In this document: positions 21,474 to 31,625 of the stretch, one piece after another | Numbering within the stretch: the first letter of the stretch is position 1 | Layout of the letters: each line of letters starts with the position of its first letter | Assembly: GCA_009823505.1 (NCBI GenBank) | Contig: VZQC01010991.1 | Span: 62,643-126,642, forward strand | DNA: 64,000 nt | Reading direction: 5' to 3' | Origin: Rhizomys pruinosus | Taxonomy: Eukaryota; Chordata; Mammalia; Rodentia; Spalacidae | Translations under genes and position numbers: made by a program | Notes under the pieces: generated by a model | What the model was told of the DNA's origin: nothing | Database searches by the model: none | What the model saw: the letters and a program-made list of their open reading frames with translations, nothing else

Positions 21474-21600
21474 ATAAGATGTGTGGTAGGTTTTAACAGG
21501 TTTTTTTTTTTTCCAAAACTGTTATTTATTCACGAAAAAGAAAGGGAATGTATAAAAGTGCTAAAAACAATCCGATAAGGCCAGTAGTCACAAAACTTCA
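20496..21600. other. Unassigned intergenic DNA with (TA)n
   Basis: No gene. A (TA)n run lies at about 21438-21470. The 122-codon frame at 20755 has no recognisable motif. Confidence 0.5.
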
Positions 21601-21603
21601 TTT

Positions 21604-21847
21604 TTTTAAATTTAATTTTATTTATTTTTGTATGTGTATAAATGTACTGTCTGCATGCAAGTCTGTGCACCCATGTCGTGCAATGCTGCGGAGGTCAGAA
21701 GAGGGTGTTGGATTCCCCTGGAACTGGAGTTCTCCTGGAATTAGAGTTTCAGACGGTTCTTGGCCACCATGTGGGTGCTGGGGATCGAACCCGGGTCCTC
21801 TGTAAGAGCAGTCGGTGCTCCTAACCGCTAGGCCATCTCTCCAGCCC
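21604..21847 (-). mobile_element. B2 SINE, antisense, full extended form
   Basis: TTTAATTTTATTTATTTTTG ... CTAGGCCATCTCTCCAGCCC, flanked by ACAAAACTTCATTTT / ACAAAAACTTCATTTT (TSD). Confidence 0.96.
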
Positions 21848-22642
21848 CACAAAAACTTCATTTTCAACGGCTCACGATGGTTTAAGGAAAACATAATGTT
21901 TATGATTACTGGCATATAACAAATGGATTTCAACTCTAACACAATTTAAAATCAAAAGAGAAAGCATTAAATGCTTTGATATAAAGTGACATCACCCACT
22001 AAATCCACAACTACTCTTTAACAACCCTTATAGAATTATGTTAGATTGCCACACTTTCTCCTTGTTCTTGTGTTTGTTTTTTCTTTTCCAGATGTAGGGT
22101 TCAGTGGTCTCCATGTCTGGATTTAAGCAACCCTTGACCCCACTTAATGTTTTTTCTCTAAAGTAAAAATTAGAAACATGCAGTCTAGACATAAGACTGA
22201 GCCTCTGTGGGTGTTGGTGCTGTTAACGTGACAGAATCTGGAATTGGCTTGGAGACAAGGCATGAAGGGGGGTGAGATTAGAAGACACGCCCACAGGGGT
22301 GTCGACATTCCCTAGGTGGGACTGTGGACTGGAAAGGGAACCCAGCTGCGGTATCTGTTCTCCCCACTTCCTGACCGTGGATGTGACCATTGCTTCAAAC
22401 TCCAGCTGCCTTGACTTCACCATGATGGACCTGTTTTCTTGAACTGGGAGCCAGAGTCAACCTTGCCCTCCATAAGATGCTTTGTCAGTGTTCCTTAATC
22501 ACAGCAAAGTTTTCTGTTATTCTTTGACAATTTCATACACATACATGTTAGCCTGGAGGCTTGGGTCAAATGCCAAGATGGTACGGGCTGAGAGGTCCCA
22601 GCTCTTCTCTTCCAGCCAAAAGCCCACACTTACCAAAGCCCA
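21848..22642. other. Unassigned intergenic DNA 5' of the class I provirus
   Basis: No gene or repeat that I can name. Confidence 0.45.
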
Positions 22643-23212
22643 TGAAGAAAGTGGGTTCGAACTGCCAGAAAAAGCCAACAGCTAGCTCCTGATTCCAAAG
22701 TGACCCCTGGATTTAGTGACCACCCACAGGTCCTAACTTGGCCTAATAAGGCAGCATTTCAGTACCCTACTAATACGTCACCATTCCCCTCCCCTGTTCT
22801 TTTTTTTTAATTTTATTTATTTCTGTATGTGTATGAATGTACTGTCTGCATGTAGGTTTCTGCGCCTGTGTCGTGCAATGCCTCGGAGGTCAAAAGAGGG
22901 TGTTGGATTCCCCTGGAACTGGAATTCTCCTGGAACTGGAGTTTCAGACGGTTCTCAGCCACCATGTGAGTGCTGGGGATCGAACCCGGTCCTTTGCAAT
23001 AGCAATCGGCGCTCTTAACTGCTAGGCCATCTCTCCAGCCTCCCCCTCCCCTGTTCTATAAAAATGTCCTAACCCAGGACAGTTTCAGACTTCTCTGGCC
23101 TCCCACTGGGAGACCACCGAACTCACCCGGAGCCTCCCAGGAATAAAGCCTGCTCTTGTTTACTTTTGATTTGGACTGATCTGGCCTTTCTTAGGTCATC
23201 AGGAACCTTACA
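22643..23212 (+). repeat. 5' LTR of class I provirus
   Basis: Begins TGAAGAAAG and ends GGAACCTTACA. It shares CCAACAGCTAG, TATAAAAATGTCCTAACCC (TATA near 23057), GGAATAAA (AATAAA 23142-23147) and TTGTTTACTTTTGATTTGGA with the 3' LTR. Interrupted by a B2 at 22801-23039. Confidence 0.9.
22801..23039 (-). mobile_element. B2 SINE, antisense, inside the 5' LTR
   Basis: T-run, AATTTTATTTATTTCTGTATG ... TAGGCCATCTCTCCAGCC; CCCTCCCCTGTTCT on both sides is the TSD. It is absent from the 3' LTR, so it postdates the provirus. Confidence 0.96.
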
Positions 23213-23235
23213 TCTTGGTGGCCTGTATGGGGGTG
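23213..23235 (+). promoter_or_regulatory. Putative primer-binding site
   Basis: Directly after the LTR CA comes TCT then TGGTGGCCTGTATGGGG. Position and the leading TGG fit a tRNA primer site, but I cannot match it to a tRNA; it has probably drifted. Confidence 0.4.
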
Positions 23236-23539
23236 TGTGTTGAGCCCCAGCCTGGTGGACCCCGGGTTCCTCCGTCCATCCCAGTCGCTTCTGAACACCC
23301 CTCTCCACTCCCAACATGATTGACCTCTGGCTCAGGATAAGTTGCTTGACCTGGCTGCTTCTTTTCTGCTGCCCAGGGCCCCTGTCTGGAAGTCACTACA
23401 GCACCAGGACACACCCTTTTCTGCTCACAGAGCCAGGCTCTGTATCAGGAGTGTTGTAAAGCCAGGCTTTATGGGTTTTGTGGTAAGGAGTCTTGCTGGA
23501 TAGGGGGATGCCCCCCCAAAACCACCCTCACACCTCCTG

Positions 23540-25318
23540 GCTGCCAGATCTCAGGTTACAGAGGAGGATGCCTTGCTCTAGCCTTTCATGCCCAATACAG
23601 GCATGGAGATGGGCATCAAAATTCAGTCCTCAGACCCCATTGGATTGTCTGCTAAGAAATTTCCCCAAATTGGGGCTTTCCTAGTCCCTCCACCCTAAAC
23701 GTTTGATTTTTTGCAAGTGAACAGGCAAATGGGCTGAGCTCCCCTATCTTCAGGGCTTTGGGGATTTACACTCCTGCCCCGCCCTCTGCTCTCAGTGCTC
23801 CATGGCCCAGGTCCTGCTGGCTAAGGCTACACCTCTGCCATTAAAGGAGTCTGAGTCATCTTCCTCTCTGAGCTGTCAGTTACTGGCTCCCCCTCCCCAA
23901 GTCCACACTTCCCTTCCTGTCAGTGCTCCCTTCCCTGACCCCCTGCCCTACCCTGTTTCCTCTTCTAACTCCTGGGCCTCGACCCTGGTCAGCAAGGCCA
24001 GAGAGACCCTTGAAGTAGAGGAATGTGGAGGACACTGCAGACAGACCTGGATGTACTCCGCTGAGCCTGCTGGGTGTCCTGGATGACACAGTCTTTACGG
24101 CTCTAATGGCAAAGGACAATCCCTCCCCTGACTCCCGGTCTCAGGACTCGGTGGCCAAAAGCAAGCCTCCTTCAGACCCTCCTCTTCCTCCTTCCCCCAC
24201 TGCCTTCCCATCTGCGCCTTCACTCACCCCACCACCTCCTCTTCCCCCTCCTCTTCCTCCTTCTCTACGATTCCAGACCCCATCTTGGTCCCCGTCCACC
24301 CACTGGATGGCTCCCCCAATTCGTCACCCGTGGCCTTACACACACGCTCAGGCCAGACACCAAACCTTCTTTCCCCTCTCTGGGAGGTGGCTGGGGTGGA
24401 GGATGTCATTTGGGTCCATGTTCTGCTTAGCCTTCAGGACCTCACCGGGTAGATGGGGTTGGAGTTTCTCTGCTAATCCCTCTGCTTACATCAAAAAGTT
24501 CTGCCACCTTGACTGGGCATACAACCTGACATGGCATGATCTCTATGCAATCCAATCTACCGCCCTGACCCCCAAGGAACATGTGTGGATTCAGGAAGTG
24601 GCTAGACAGTATGCATACCAGACCCATGTGTCTGACAATACCATTCCTCTGGGGGTTGACACAGTGCCGGCTCAGGAACCTAACTGGGATTATCAGCCTG
24701 GCCAGATGAGCCGCTGGAGGTGGGATTTAATGGTTGCCTGCCTCCTACACAGTATGGAAACAGCTTCCAACAAAACAGTTAATGACATGCTTCATGAGTT
24801 TACCCAACAGCCTGACAGAAACCCTCCAGGAGGCCATGGCCTTGACCACTCACTTTATCTCTCAGTCCTTCCCAGATATCAAAAATAAATAAATAAATAA
24901 AAAAGGCCAAGGATGGTCCCCAGACTCCTGTGCAGGATTTGATAAGGATGACCTTTAAGGTCTTTAACAGCCGTGAGGAGGCAGCCGAGTCCTCCTGACA
25001 GGCTTGGCCATACCAAACGACTACGCCAATGCCCAAGCCATGGTGGCTGCTCTGAAGCCAATGGCCTTCCCGCAGAGACACAGGGGTTCTGCCAGCCCCG
25101 TTCTGCCGGGGGCTCAGCCTAAGTCCGTTCCACCAGGATCTTGCTTCAAGTGTGGCCAAGGGAGCCACTGGGCTAGAAACTGCCCAAATCCCAGGCCACC
25201 CACCTTGCGGTGCCTCCTCTGCCGGCAACCTGACCATTGGAAGTCTGAGTGCTCAGGTGCAGGCTCGTCTTGCGTGCCATGCCACAGAGGTCCAGCTCCA
25301 TCGCTCTGGGCACCCTAA
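23540..25318 (+). pseudogene. gag: gag remnant of the class I provirus
   Basis: The matrix region is poorly preserved (about 23540-23800). A proline-rich stretch follows (24180-24300). Capsid is best preserved in the open frame 24025-24888: ALTPKEHVWIQEVARQYA and MVACLLHSMETASNKTVNDM resemble gammaretroviral capsid C-terminal sequence. The major-homology segment begins FTQQPDRNPP and then shifts frame. An (AAAT)n expansion and stop interrupt capsid near 24886. Nucleocapsid keeps two CCHC zinc knuckles (25142-25183 and 25211-25252). Not functional. Confidence 0.82.
25142..25252 (+). other. Two nucleocapsid CCHC zinc knuckles
   Basis: CFKCGQGSHWARNC and CLLCRQPDHWKSEC both have perfect C-X2-C-X4-H-X4-C spacing. 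Two knuckles occur in several class I ERV groups, whereas murine leukaemia-type viruses have one. Confidence 0.9.
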
Positions 25319-25379
25319 CCCCCTCTGGCCTTTGAGGTCCTTGGCTTGGCAGAGGACTGATGGTGCCTGGACTCAGAGA

Positions 25380-27730
25380 TGTCCCCCTCCCCAAACCTCA
25401 TCGAGCCTAGGTTAATGCTCTGGGTAAGGGTTAATTCCGTTTCCTTCCCGTTGTACAGTGAAGCTACCTTTTCTGTTCTGACCTCACACTCTGCCCCCAC
25501 AGGGAGTGGACGAGACCCCCTCTTCCCCGCCAAGGACTTTACCTCTCCCCTGTGTCCTCTTGGGACACTTTTCCTCCCACTCCTCCCTGGTAATGCCTGT
25601 TTGTCCAGTGCCCCTACTCGGTCAAGACACCCTCAGCTGCTTCCATGAATCTATATCTCTGTCTCCCACACCCTTCCAGATTCCTATCGCCTTTTACCCC
25701 TAGCAACCTCCCAGGTTCCCACCCCGGACTGCCCAGTTCCTATTCTCCCTGACTCAGTCGACTCCCGGGTCTGGGACATTTCCACCCCAGTGACCACTCC
25801 TCGCCACCCTCCTGTTCTGGTGTGCCTCAAAGACCTTTCCTCTTTTCCTTCCAGGCCCCAGTTTCCTATCTCTGAGACCCACCGGTGTGGACTTAAGCCT
25901 ATTATTACCTGCTTCCTATCCCAGGGGGCTCCTCATCCCTACTAACACACCCTGCAACACTCCCATCCTTCCAGTATGCAAATCTTCTGATGCCTACCGC
26001 CTAGTTCAGGACCTCCGCCTCATCAATGAGGCTGTTAACTCAATACACCCTATACTCTTCTCACTAATATTCCTGCCATAACCTCCCATTTCACTGTACT
26101 GGATCTAAAGAATGCTTTCTTCAGTTGGGAGTGATGCATCTTGGAAGCAACAACAACAACAACAGAAAGGACTGCATCAAAGAACTGACTGAAACAGTGA
26201 ACTTCTGCTAAAAACAGTCAACTTCCCCATGGAGAATATCAAGAAAGACTGAGAAAGAGATGAATAGTATGTTTGGCAGAATGCATGAGCTCTGGAGGGG
26301 TGGGGGGATGGGAGGGACATGGGTCTAGATTTGATAAAAAAAAGTATGTATAAATAAATAATAATAAAAATAAATAAATTAAAAAAATAAAAAAAGATGC
26401 TTTCTTTACTGTACCTGTACACCCCGACTCACACTTCCTCTTTGCCTTCACATTGGGAGGAGCCGGATATTAGATCTGCAAGACAGCTTGCATGGACAGC
26501 CTTGCCTCAGGGTTTCTGGGGACAGCCCACACCTTTTTGGCCAAGCTTTGGCTCAGGATTTCTCTTCCTTTTCTGGCCATAACACACTCCTCCAGTATGT
26601 GGATGACCTCCTATTCTATAGCTCTTCTCTTCCCCAATCCTTCCTTGATCCCTTGGGGTATCTATCACGTTTCTCCATCTAAAGTCCAACTATGCTCCCG
26701 CACCGTCATTGGCCTGGGTGTTCAGTTAAGCCCAGGCTCCAAGACCCTCACATCAGATCAGATCAGATCAGGGCTATACACGACCTACAGCCTCCACACA
26801 CAGCAGACCAGATTCCTTCTTTCCCCAGGCTGGTGGGCTTCTTCTCACATCAGGCAGTGGCGTTTCTTTCCAGACAACTTGACTCCACTGTCTGCGGAGG
26901 GCAGTGGTGTCTGAGAGCCCTGCCAGCAGCAGCTGAACTCACTCAGAGGTTCTCAGACTTACTTTACTCCAGCCTATAAGTGCTCTCCTCACATCAACTC
27001 TCGGACCTCCTCAGCCACTCCTCCCTCTCCCCCCTTGCACCTTCATGTATCCAGGTTTTTCATTTTCTCTTTCTGGACAACCCTCAGATTACTCTAGCCC
27101 TCAGCCCCACCCCAAACCCAGCAATACTCCTGCCCATCTCTGCCCCCTCTCACTCCTGCCCGGAGATGGTGGAGACCCTCCGGCTGCCTCGGCCTGGTCT
27201 CATGGACTAGCCCCTCACTGATCCCCAACTTACACTCTTTGTAGATGAAAGGTCATTTATAGATATCTCAGGGAACCATCAGGCAGCCTAAGAAGTGGTC
27301 ACTTTCGCCGGCACTGTCGAGGTAGCCTGCCTACCAATGGAAAATACTTCACAAAAGGTAAAGCTGATTGCCCTTACCCAAGCCCTCCACATAGCCAAAA
27401 TCCAAAAACTGATTCTAAAAATGCTTTTCTCATAGCCCGTACTCATTTGGTCCTCAGGAAGGAAAGAGGTTTCCTTACCACTAAAGGTACCCCATTGTTA
27501 ATGGACCCCTTATAGCCAAACTCTTGGAGGTCGCCATAATCCACTGCCAGGGGCATCAGACCAACATGGATCTCAAGGCCTTGGGCAATGCCAGGGCTGA
27601 CTCTGTGGCCTGGGGAATGGCCTCTGATCCCTCCATACCCATGGGACAGATCTTTTACTCACCCCTTCCTACCAACCCAACTAGCCAGAAGAGAGGGACC
27701 TTAACAAGGTGAGCCACACAGGCTAAGGAG
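25380..27730 (+). pseudogene. pol: pol remnant: protease, reverse transcriptase, RNase H
   Basis: Protease (about 25400-25650) has lost its D-T-G active-site triplet (PLYSEATFSVL occupies the expected place). RT keeps CNTPILPV and YRLVQDLRLINEAV (25945-26030), the motif A start (VLDLKNAFF, near 26098-26124) and motif C YVDD (26596-26607). A LINE-like insertion at 26123-26393 splits motif A. RNase H-like wording follows from about 27216 (LFVDERSFIDISGNHQAA). Stops and frame changes are frequent, so it is dead. Confidence 0.8.
26123..26393 (+). mobile_element. LINE-like 3' end inserted in RT
   Basis: It ends in a G-rich stretch then an A-rich tail (AAATAAATTAAAAAAATAAA). (A/G)ATGCTTTCTT occurs on both sides as the TSD, and retroviral RT sequence resumes immediately after. 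5'-truncated; the tail layout resembles the element at 12180-12715. Confidence 0.7.
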
Positions 27731-28380
27731 GAATGGCTCTACCTAAACAACCACCATGTTCTCCCTAGGGACAAGGTACCAGCCATCATCTCTGATACAC
27801 ACCAAAGTCTGCACATTGGCCCACAGACTGTGTTCTGGTTCCTGGAGCTCTTCTTCAACTCAGCTGATCTCCGAACTTATATTTCACAGGCCCAGACATC
27901 CTGCCAAACATGAACCAAGAACTGCACACAAATATGCTAAACCCTACACTAAATCTGAGGAAACCAACCTGGTGAAGGCTGGGAGATTGGCATTACCAAC
28001 ATGCCACCCCCAAAAACTCTGCTACCTCCTAACCCTAGTCGGTATTTTTACAGGTTGGATCGAGGCATTTTCCACCTCCAGAGAAACGATGGATGTGGAA
28101 GCAAAAACACCATGGAGAACATCATCCCTCCTGGTGGAGGGTAATTGACCACACAGATGGATAATGTGGAGGGCACATGACCACCCAGATAGACAATGGC
28201 CTGGCCTTCATCGCAAGGGCTATTGAACTCGTGTCAAATGCCTTAAACATCTCCTGGAAAACATGACATCTGATAGCGGCCACAGTACTCGGGAAGGTTA
28301 GAGAGGGCCAATCATCAAACAGCAGCTCACGAAACTCTCTGTTGAACTCTGGCTGTCCTGGCGCTCTGTTCTTCCCATTG

Positions 28381-29086
28381 CCCTAACCCTAACCCTAACC
28401 GTAACGCTAACCCAAAACCTAACCCTAACCCTAACCCTACACCTAGCCCTAACCCTAACAATAACCCTAACCCTAACCCTAACCCTAACCCTAACCCTAA
28501 CCCTAAATCTAACCCTACACCTAACCCTAACCCTACACCTAACCCTAACCCTACACCTAACCCTAATCCTTTCTTCCCATTTCCCTAAACCTAAGCCTAA
28601 CCCTCACCCTAACCCTAAGCCTAACCCTAACCCTAACACTAACCCTAACCCTAAGCATAACCCTAACCATAACCCTAACCCTAACACTAACCCTAACACT
28701 AACCCTAACCCTAACCCTAACCCTAACCCTAAACCTAACCCTAAGCCTAATCCTAAGCCTAAACCTAACCCTAACACTAACCCTAACACTAACACTAATC
28801 CTAACCCTAACCCTAAACCATTAACCCTAAACACTTAACACTTAACCCTTAACTTTAAACTCTAAACCCTAAACCCAACCCCAAAACTAAACCCTAACCC
28901 TAACCTTAACTCTAACCATAACTCTAACCTAACCCTAAACCCCAAACCCCAAACCCTTAACCCTTAACCCTAAACCCTTAACCCTAAACCCTAAGCCTAA
29001 ACCCTAACCCTAAACCCTAAACCCTTAACCCTAACCCTAAGCCCTAAACCCTTAACCCTAAACCCTAAGCCTAAACCCTAACCCTA

Positions 29087-29119
<33 letters not shown>

Positions 29120-29379
29120 CCCTTAATTGTAAACCCTAAACCGTAAACCCTTAACCGTAAACCCTTAACCGTAAACCCTAAACGCTAAACCCTTAACCCT
29201 TAACAGTAATCCCTAAACCCTTAACACTTAACCCTTAAGCTTAAACCATAAGCCCTAAACACAACCCCAACCCTAACCCCAACCCTAACCCTAACCATAA
29301 CCCTAACCTAACCCTAAACCCTTAACCCTTAACCCTAAATCCTAAACCCTTAACCCTTAACCCTAAACCCTTAACCCTA

Positions 29380-29414
<35 letters not shown>

Positions 29415-29472
29415 CCTAACCCTAACCCTAATCCCTAACCCTAACCCTGACCCTAACCCTAACCCTGACCCT
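28381..29472. repeat. Interstitial telomeric array, ~1.09 kb
   Basis: CCCTAA hexamers and variants run on the plus strand without a break from other sequence apart from one 18-bp island (28571-28588). The first part (28381-28818) is mainly CCCTAA with CCTAAG, CACTAA and ACACCTAA variants. The second part (28819-29400) is mainly seven-base CCCTAAA and CCCTTAA types. The end returns to CCCTAA and CCCTGA. It is enclosed on both sides by retroviral integrase sequence. Confidence 0.98.
28571..28588 (+). repeat. Duplicated provirus flank inside the telomeric array
   Basis: TTCTTCCCATTTCCCTAA matches TTCTTCCCATTGCCCTAA at 28369-28386 (the array's left junction) at 17 of 18 positions. The junction has therefore been copied into the array. 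Confidence 0.85.
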
Positions 29473-29795
29473 CCACACCACCCCTCACTCTCCTGCTGAC
29501 CCTCTTGAGCTACTTTACGGGGGGCATTTTCTCATCAGCCATAACCTGCCAACTCAGGTGTCCCCCACTGACTAGCTATCTGCCCTGCCAGTCCCTTCTG
29601 TACTCCCTTCTCCATTCTCATGTGACAAGTGTCTCCCAGATCCCACCCCAGCAGAACCTCTTGTGCTTTCCATGTTCCTCCCCGCTTTGTCCAGAGCCCA
29701 CAGATGCCCAGGGCTGCAGGTTCCCTGGATTTGCCCTGGCCAGCCGGTCAGCAAGTCCAGGTCCTAGCCCTGGAAGGGGGGGAGGGAGAAGGTAC

Positions 29796-30090
29796 TGGGA
29801 AGCCCAGAGAGAGCGGGAAAAGAAAGAACAAGTAAAGGACAGACTCAAGAACAAGGCCGGGAGAAATTCCATGGGGGAATAACTCAACTTTACTTTTACA
29901 ACCTGGGGTATTTATACTGGACCTTGTGGGGTGTGACTGGTGTTGGGGCATACAGGATCTCACACCATGTACTCCAGATCACTACAGGAATGTGACAATG
30001 TTTTTCCCAAAGCATCAAAGACAGTGGTGCCAGGCAGGTTCCAAAAGCAAGCAGGAAATCAGCAGGACTCTTGAGGGCTGGGGGATGCCA
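29796..30090 (-). mobile_element. Putative antisense solo LTR within the class I provirus
   Basis: On the minus strand: AGTATAAATACC (TATA-like), then GTAAAGTTGAGTTATT and TTTCTCCCGGCCTTGTTC, a typical R/U5 layout seen also at 50642-51096. It separates integrase segments that should adjoin. Ends are estimated from TG...CA only. Confidence 0.45.
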
Positions 30091-30330
30091 GCTGACTTCC
30101 TAAGTGCTTCTCCCAAATGGAAGCCCCACAACCTATAACTGTTAACCTGCCCTCTCTCTCACCAGGAGACAGTGCACTTCTTAAAACTTTGTTTACCAAG
30201 TCTCTTGAACCTAGGTGGACTGGACCCTACATGGTCGTCCTCACTGCCCCGTCAGCAGTGTGCTGGGTCAGCCACACTGGTATCACCTATCCAGACTCAC
30301 GAAGGCACCAGCCCAAGACGGATGGTCTGT

Positions 30331-30984
30331 CTGGCAGCTGGGATCCAGCACTCTTGGGTTTTACAGGGATCCTCAGGACAGATCTGAATGGTGGTGCCTG
30401 GCTGCATCCACCCTCAGCATCTTCACCTTTATCTATTTTCCGGGTCATGGTTTTCTTCTGCTGCCCATGTTTCCATAGGCATGAGATAGTCGAACAACCC
30501 TGCACTGTCATTCTTTCCCTTCTAGCCATCCGAACCTTCACCCGGCTGGGCAACCGGGTCACTGCAACCTCAGCCTACCTCTGGAGCTTCTATGTCCAGG
30601 AGACCTTGACTGACGAAAGGGGCCAAACTAACCATGACCTCGTGGGTCAGGATGACTGCCCCCTTCAGGGATGCCAAGGCCTTATTTCTATACCCATCCC
30701 TACTTTCAAATGCACAGAAGGGGCTGGGCCTCCATGATCTGCTTCACATACCACCATACATCTGAGTCATGCAGCACCCAATGGGTCAAGGAAACTGAAG
30801 GGTGTCTATGGTACTCCTGCCTCAAAACCTATTTGATGCACTGCAGATGATATCTTTGCATGGATGCTTCCCTTAGAGAGAGGAAACTGTTTACAGAAAA
30901 TCCATTATTACCCCCATATGGCCAAAAGTCTATGAACATCAAGGACCCTTGGGATGACCAATGGATCCAAGCGGTCATAGCCCA
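30331..30984 (+). pseudogene. env: env-region remnant of the class I provirus
   Basis: The interval between the integrase end and the 3' LTR is only about 650 bp, far shorter than a full env. Short frame pieces near 30840-30970 (for example PIWPKVYEHQGPLG) are compatible with a retroviral surface-protein start. Most of env is deleted and no fusion or transmembrane region is seen. Confidence 0.4.
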
Positions 30985-31492
30985 TGAAGAAAGCCTGTGG
31001 GAACTGCCAGACAAAGCCAACAGCTAGTTCTTGATTCCAAAGCGAGCCCTGGACTTAGTGTCCACCCACAGGTCCCTAACTTGACCTAAGGCAACATTTA
31101 AGTACCCTACCCTACTAACATATCACCAAACCCCCTGCCCCCCCATCTCCCCCCCTCAGCTCTATAAAAATGTCCTAACCCAGGCTTGGGCGCACAACTT
31201 CTCTGGTGTCCCACTGAGAGACCACTGAACTTGCCTGGGAGCCTCTGAGGAATAAAGGCTGCACTTGTTTACTTTTGATATTTATTTTTTGGTCTTTTTG
31301 AGACATGTTCTCCCTGTAGCCCCAGCTGGCCTGGAACATGCTATGTAGACCAGGCTGTCCTTGAACTTACAGAGATCCACCTGCCTCTGCCTACCGAGTG
31401 CTGGGATTAAAGGCGTGGCCACCACGCCTGGCCCCTTGTTTACTTTTGATTTGGACCGATCTGACCTTTCTTGCATCATCGGGAACCTTGCA
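30985..31492 (+). repeat. 3' LTR of class I provirus
   Basis: Begins TGAAGAAAG and ends GGGAACCTTGCA, with TATAAAAATGTCC near 31164 and GGAATAAA near 31250. Interrupted by a B1. Confidence 0.9.
31280..31432 (-). mobile_element. B1 SINE, antisense, inside the 3' LTR
   Basis: TTTTTTGGTCTTTTTGAGAC ... CCACCACGCCTGGCC, with CTTGTTTACTTTTGAT on both sides (TSD). Absent from the 5' LTR. Confidence 0.97.
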
Positions 31493-31625
31493 GTATATAA
31501 TGTACTTTGGTCATTTTCCTTCCACTGCCCTCTCTCACCCTTCTCCCACTCACGTTTAATCCATTCTTCTCACTTTCTTATCTTTTTTGTTTGGTTTGTT
31601 GGGACACACTGAATTTAGTTCGGGT

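Larger units (their letters stand above)
27731..30330 (+). pseudogene. pol: pol remnant: integrase, split by a telomeric array and an LTR
   Basis: The zinc-binding N-terminus is traceable at 27740-27900 (SDTHQSLHIGPQTVFWF in one frame). The catalytic core shows LVGIFTGWIEAFSTSRETMD (28032-28092) and DNGLAFIARAIELV (28192-28235). Up to 28380 one frame reads LWLSWRSVLPIAL, the post-core segment. After the array, from about 29473, the next segment follows (LHTTPHSPADPLELLYGG). The C-terminal GPY-type domain, RWTGPYMVVLTAPSAV, is at 30211-30258 after a further insertion. Confidence 0.8.
22643..31492 (+). mobile_element. Class I (gammaretrovirus-like) endogenous provirus, decayed
   Basis: Two related LTRs (22643-23212 and 30985-31492) enclose gag, protease, reverse transcriptase, RNase H, integrase and env remnants in the canonical order. 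Class I is inferred from the gag/pol wording: YRLVQDLRLINEAV, YVDD, and a GPY-type integrase tail. All frames carry stops or shifts, so the copy is defective. Later insertions are a B2 in the 5' LTR, a LINE-like 3' end in RT, a telomeric array in integrase, an antisense LTR after it, and a B1 in the 3' LTR. No TSD is visible at the provirus ends (GCCCA before, GTATA after), so the borders may have mutated. Confidence 0.88.

Noticed and set aside
24025..24888. Intact gag protein
   Set aside because: The frame starts inside gag, changes frame at the major homology region and ends at an AAAT expansion; it is a remnant.
28604..28834. Minus-strand 76-codon frame rich in G-L repeats
   Set aside because: It is translated telomeric repeat; a hexamer array is naturally open in some frames.
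28381..29472. True chromosome end or head-to-head fusion point
   Set aside because: Units run in one direction only and integrase sequence continues in order on both sides, which a fusion or an end would not give.
22638..31497. Target-site duplication for the class I provirus
   Set aside because: The bases outside the LTRs (GCCCA and GTATA) do not match, so I do not claim one.
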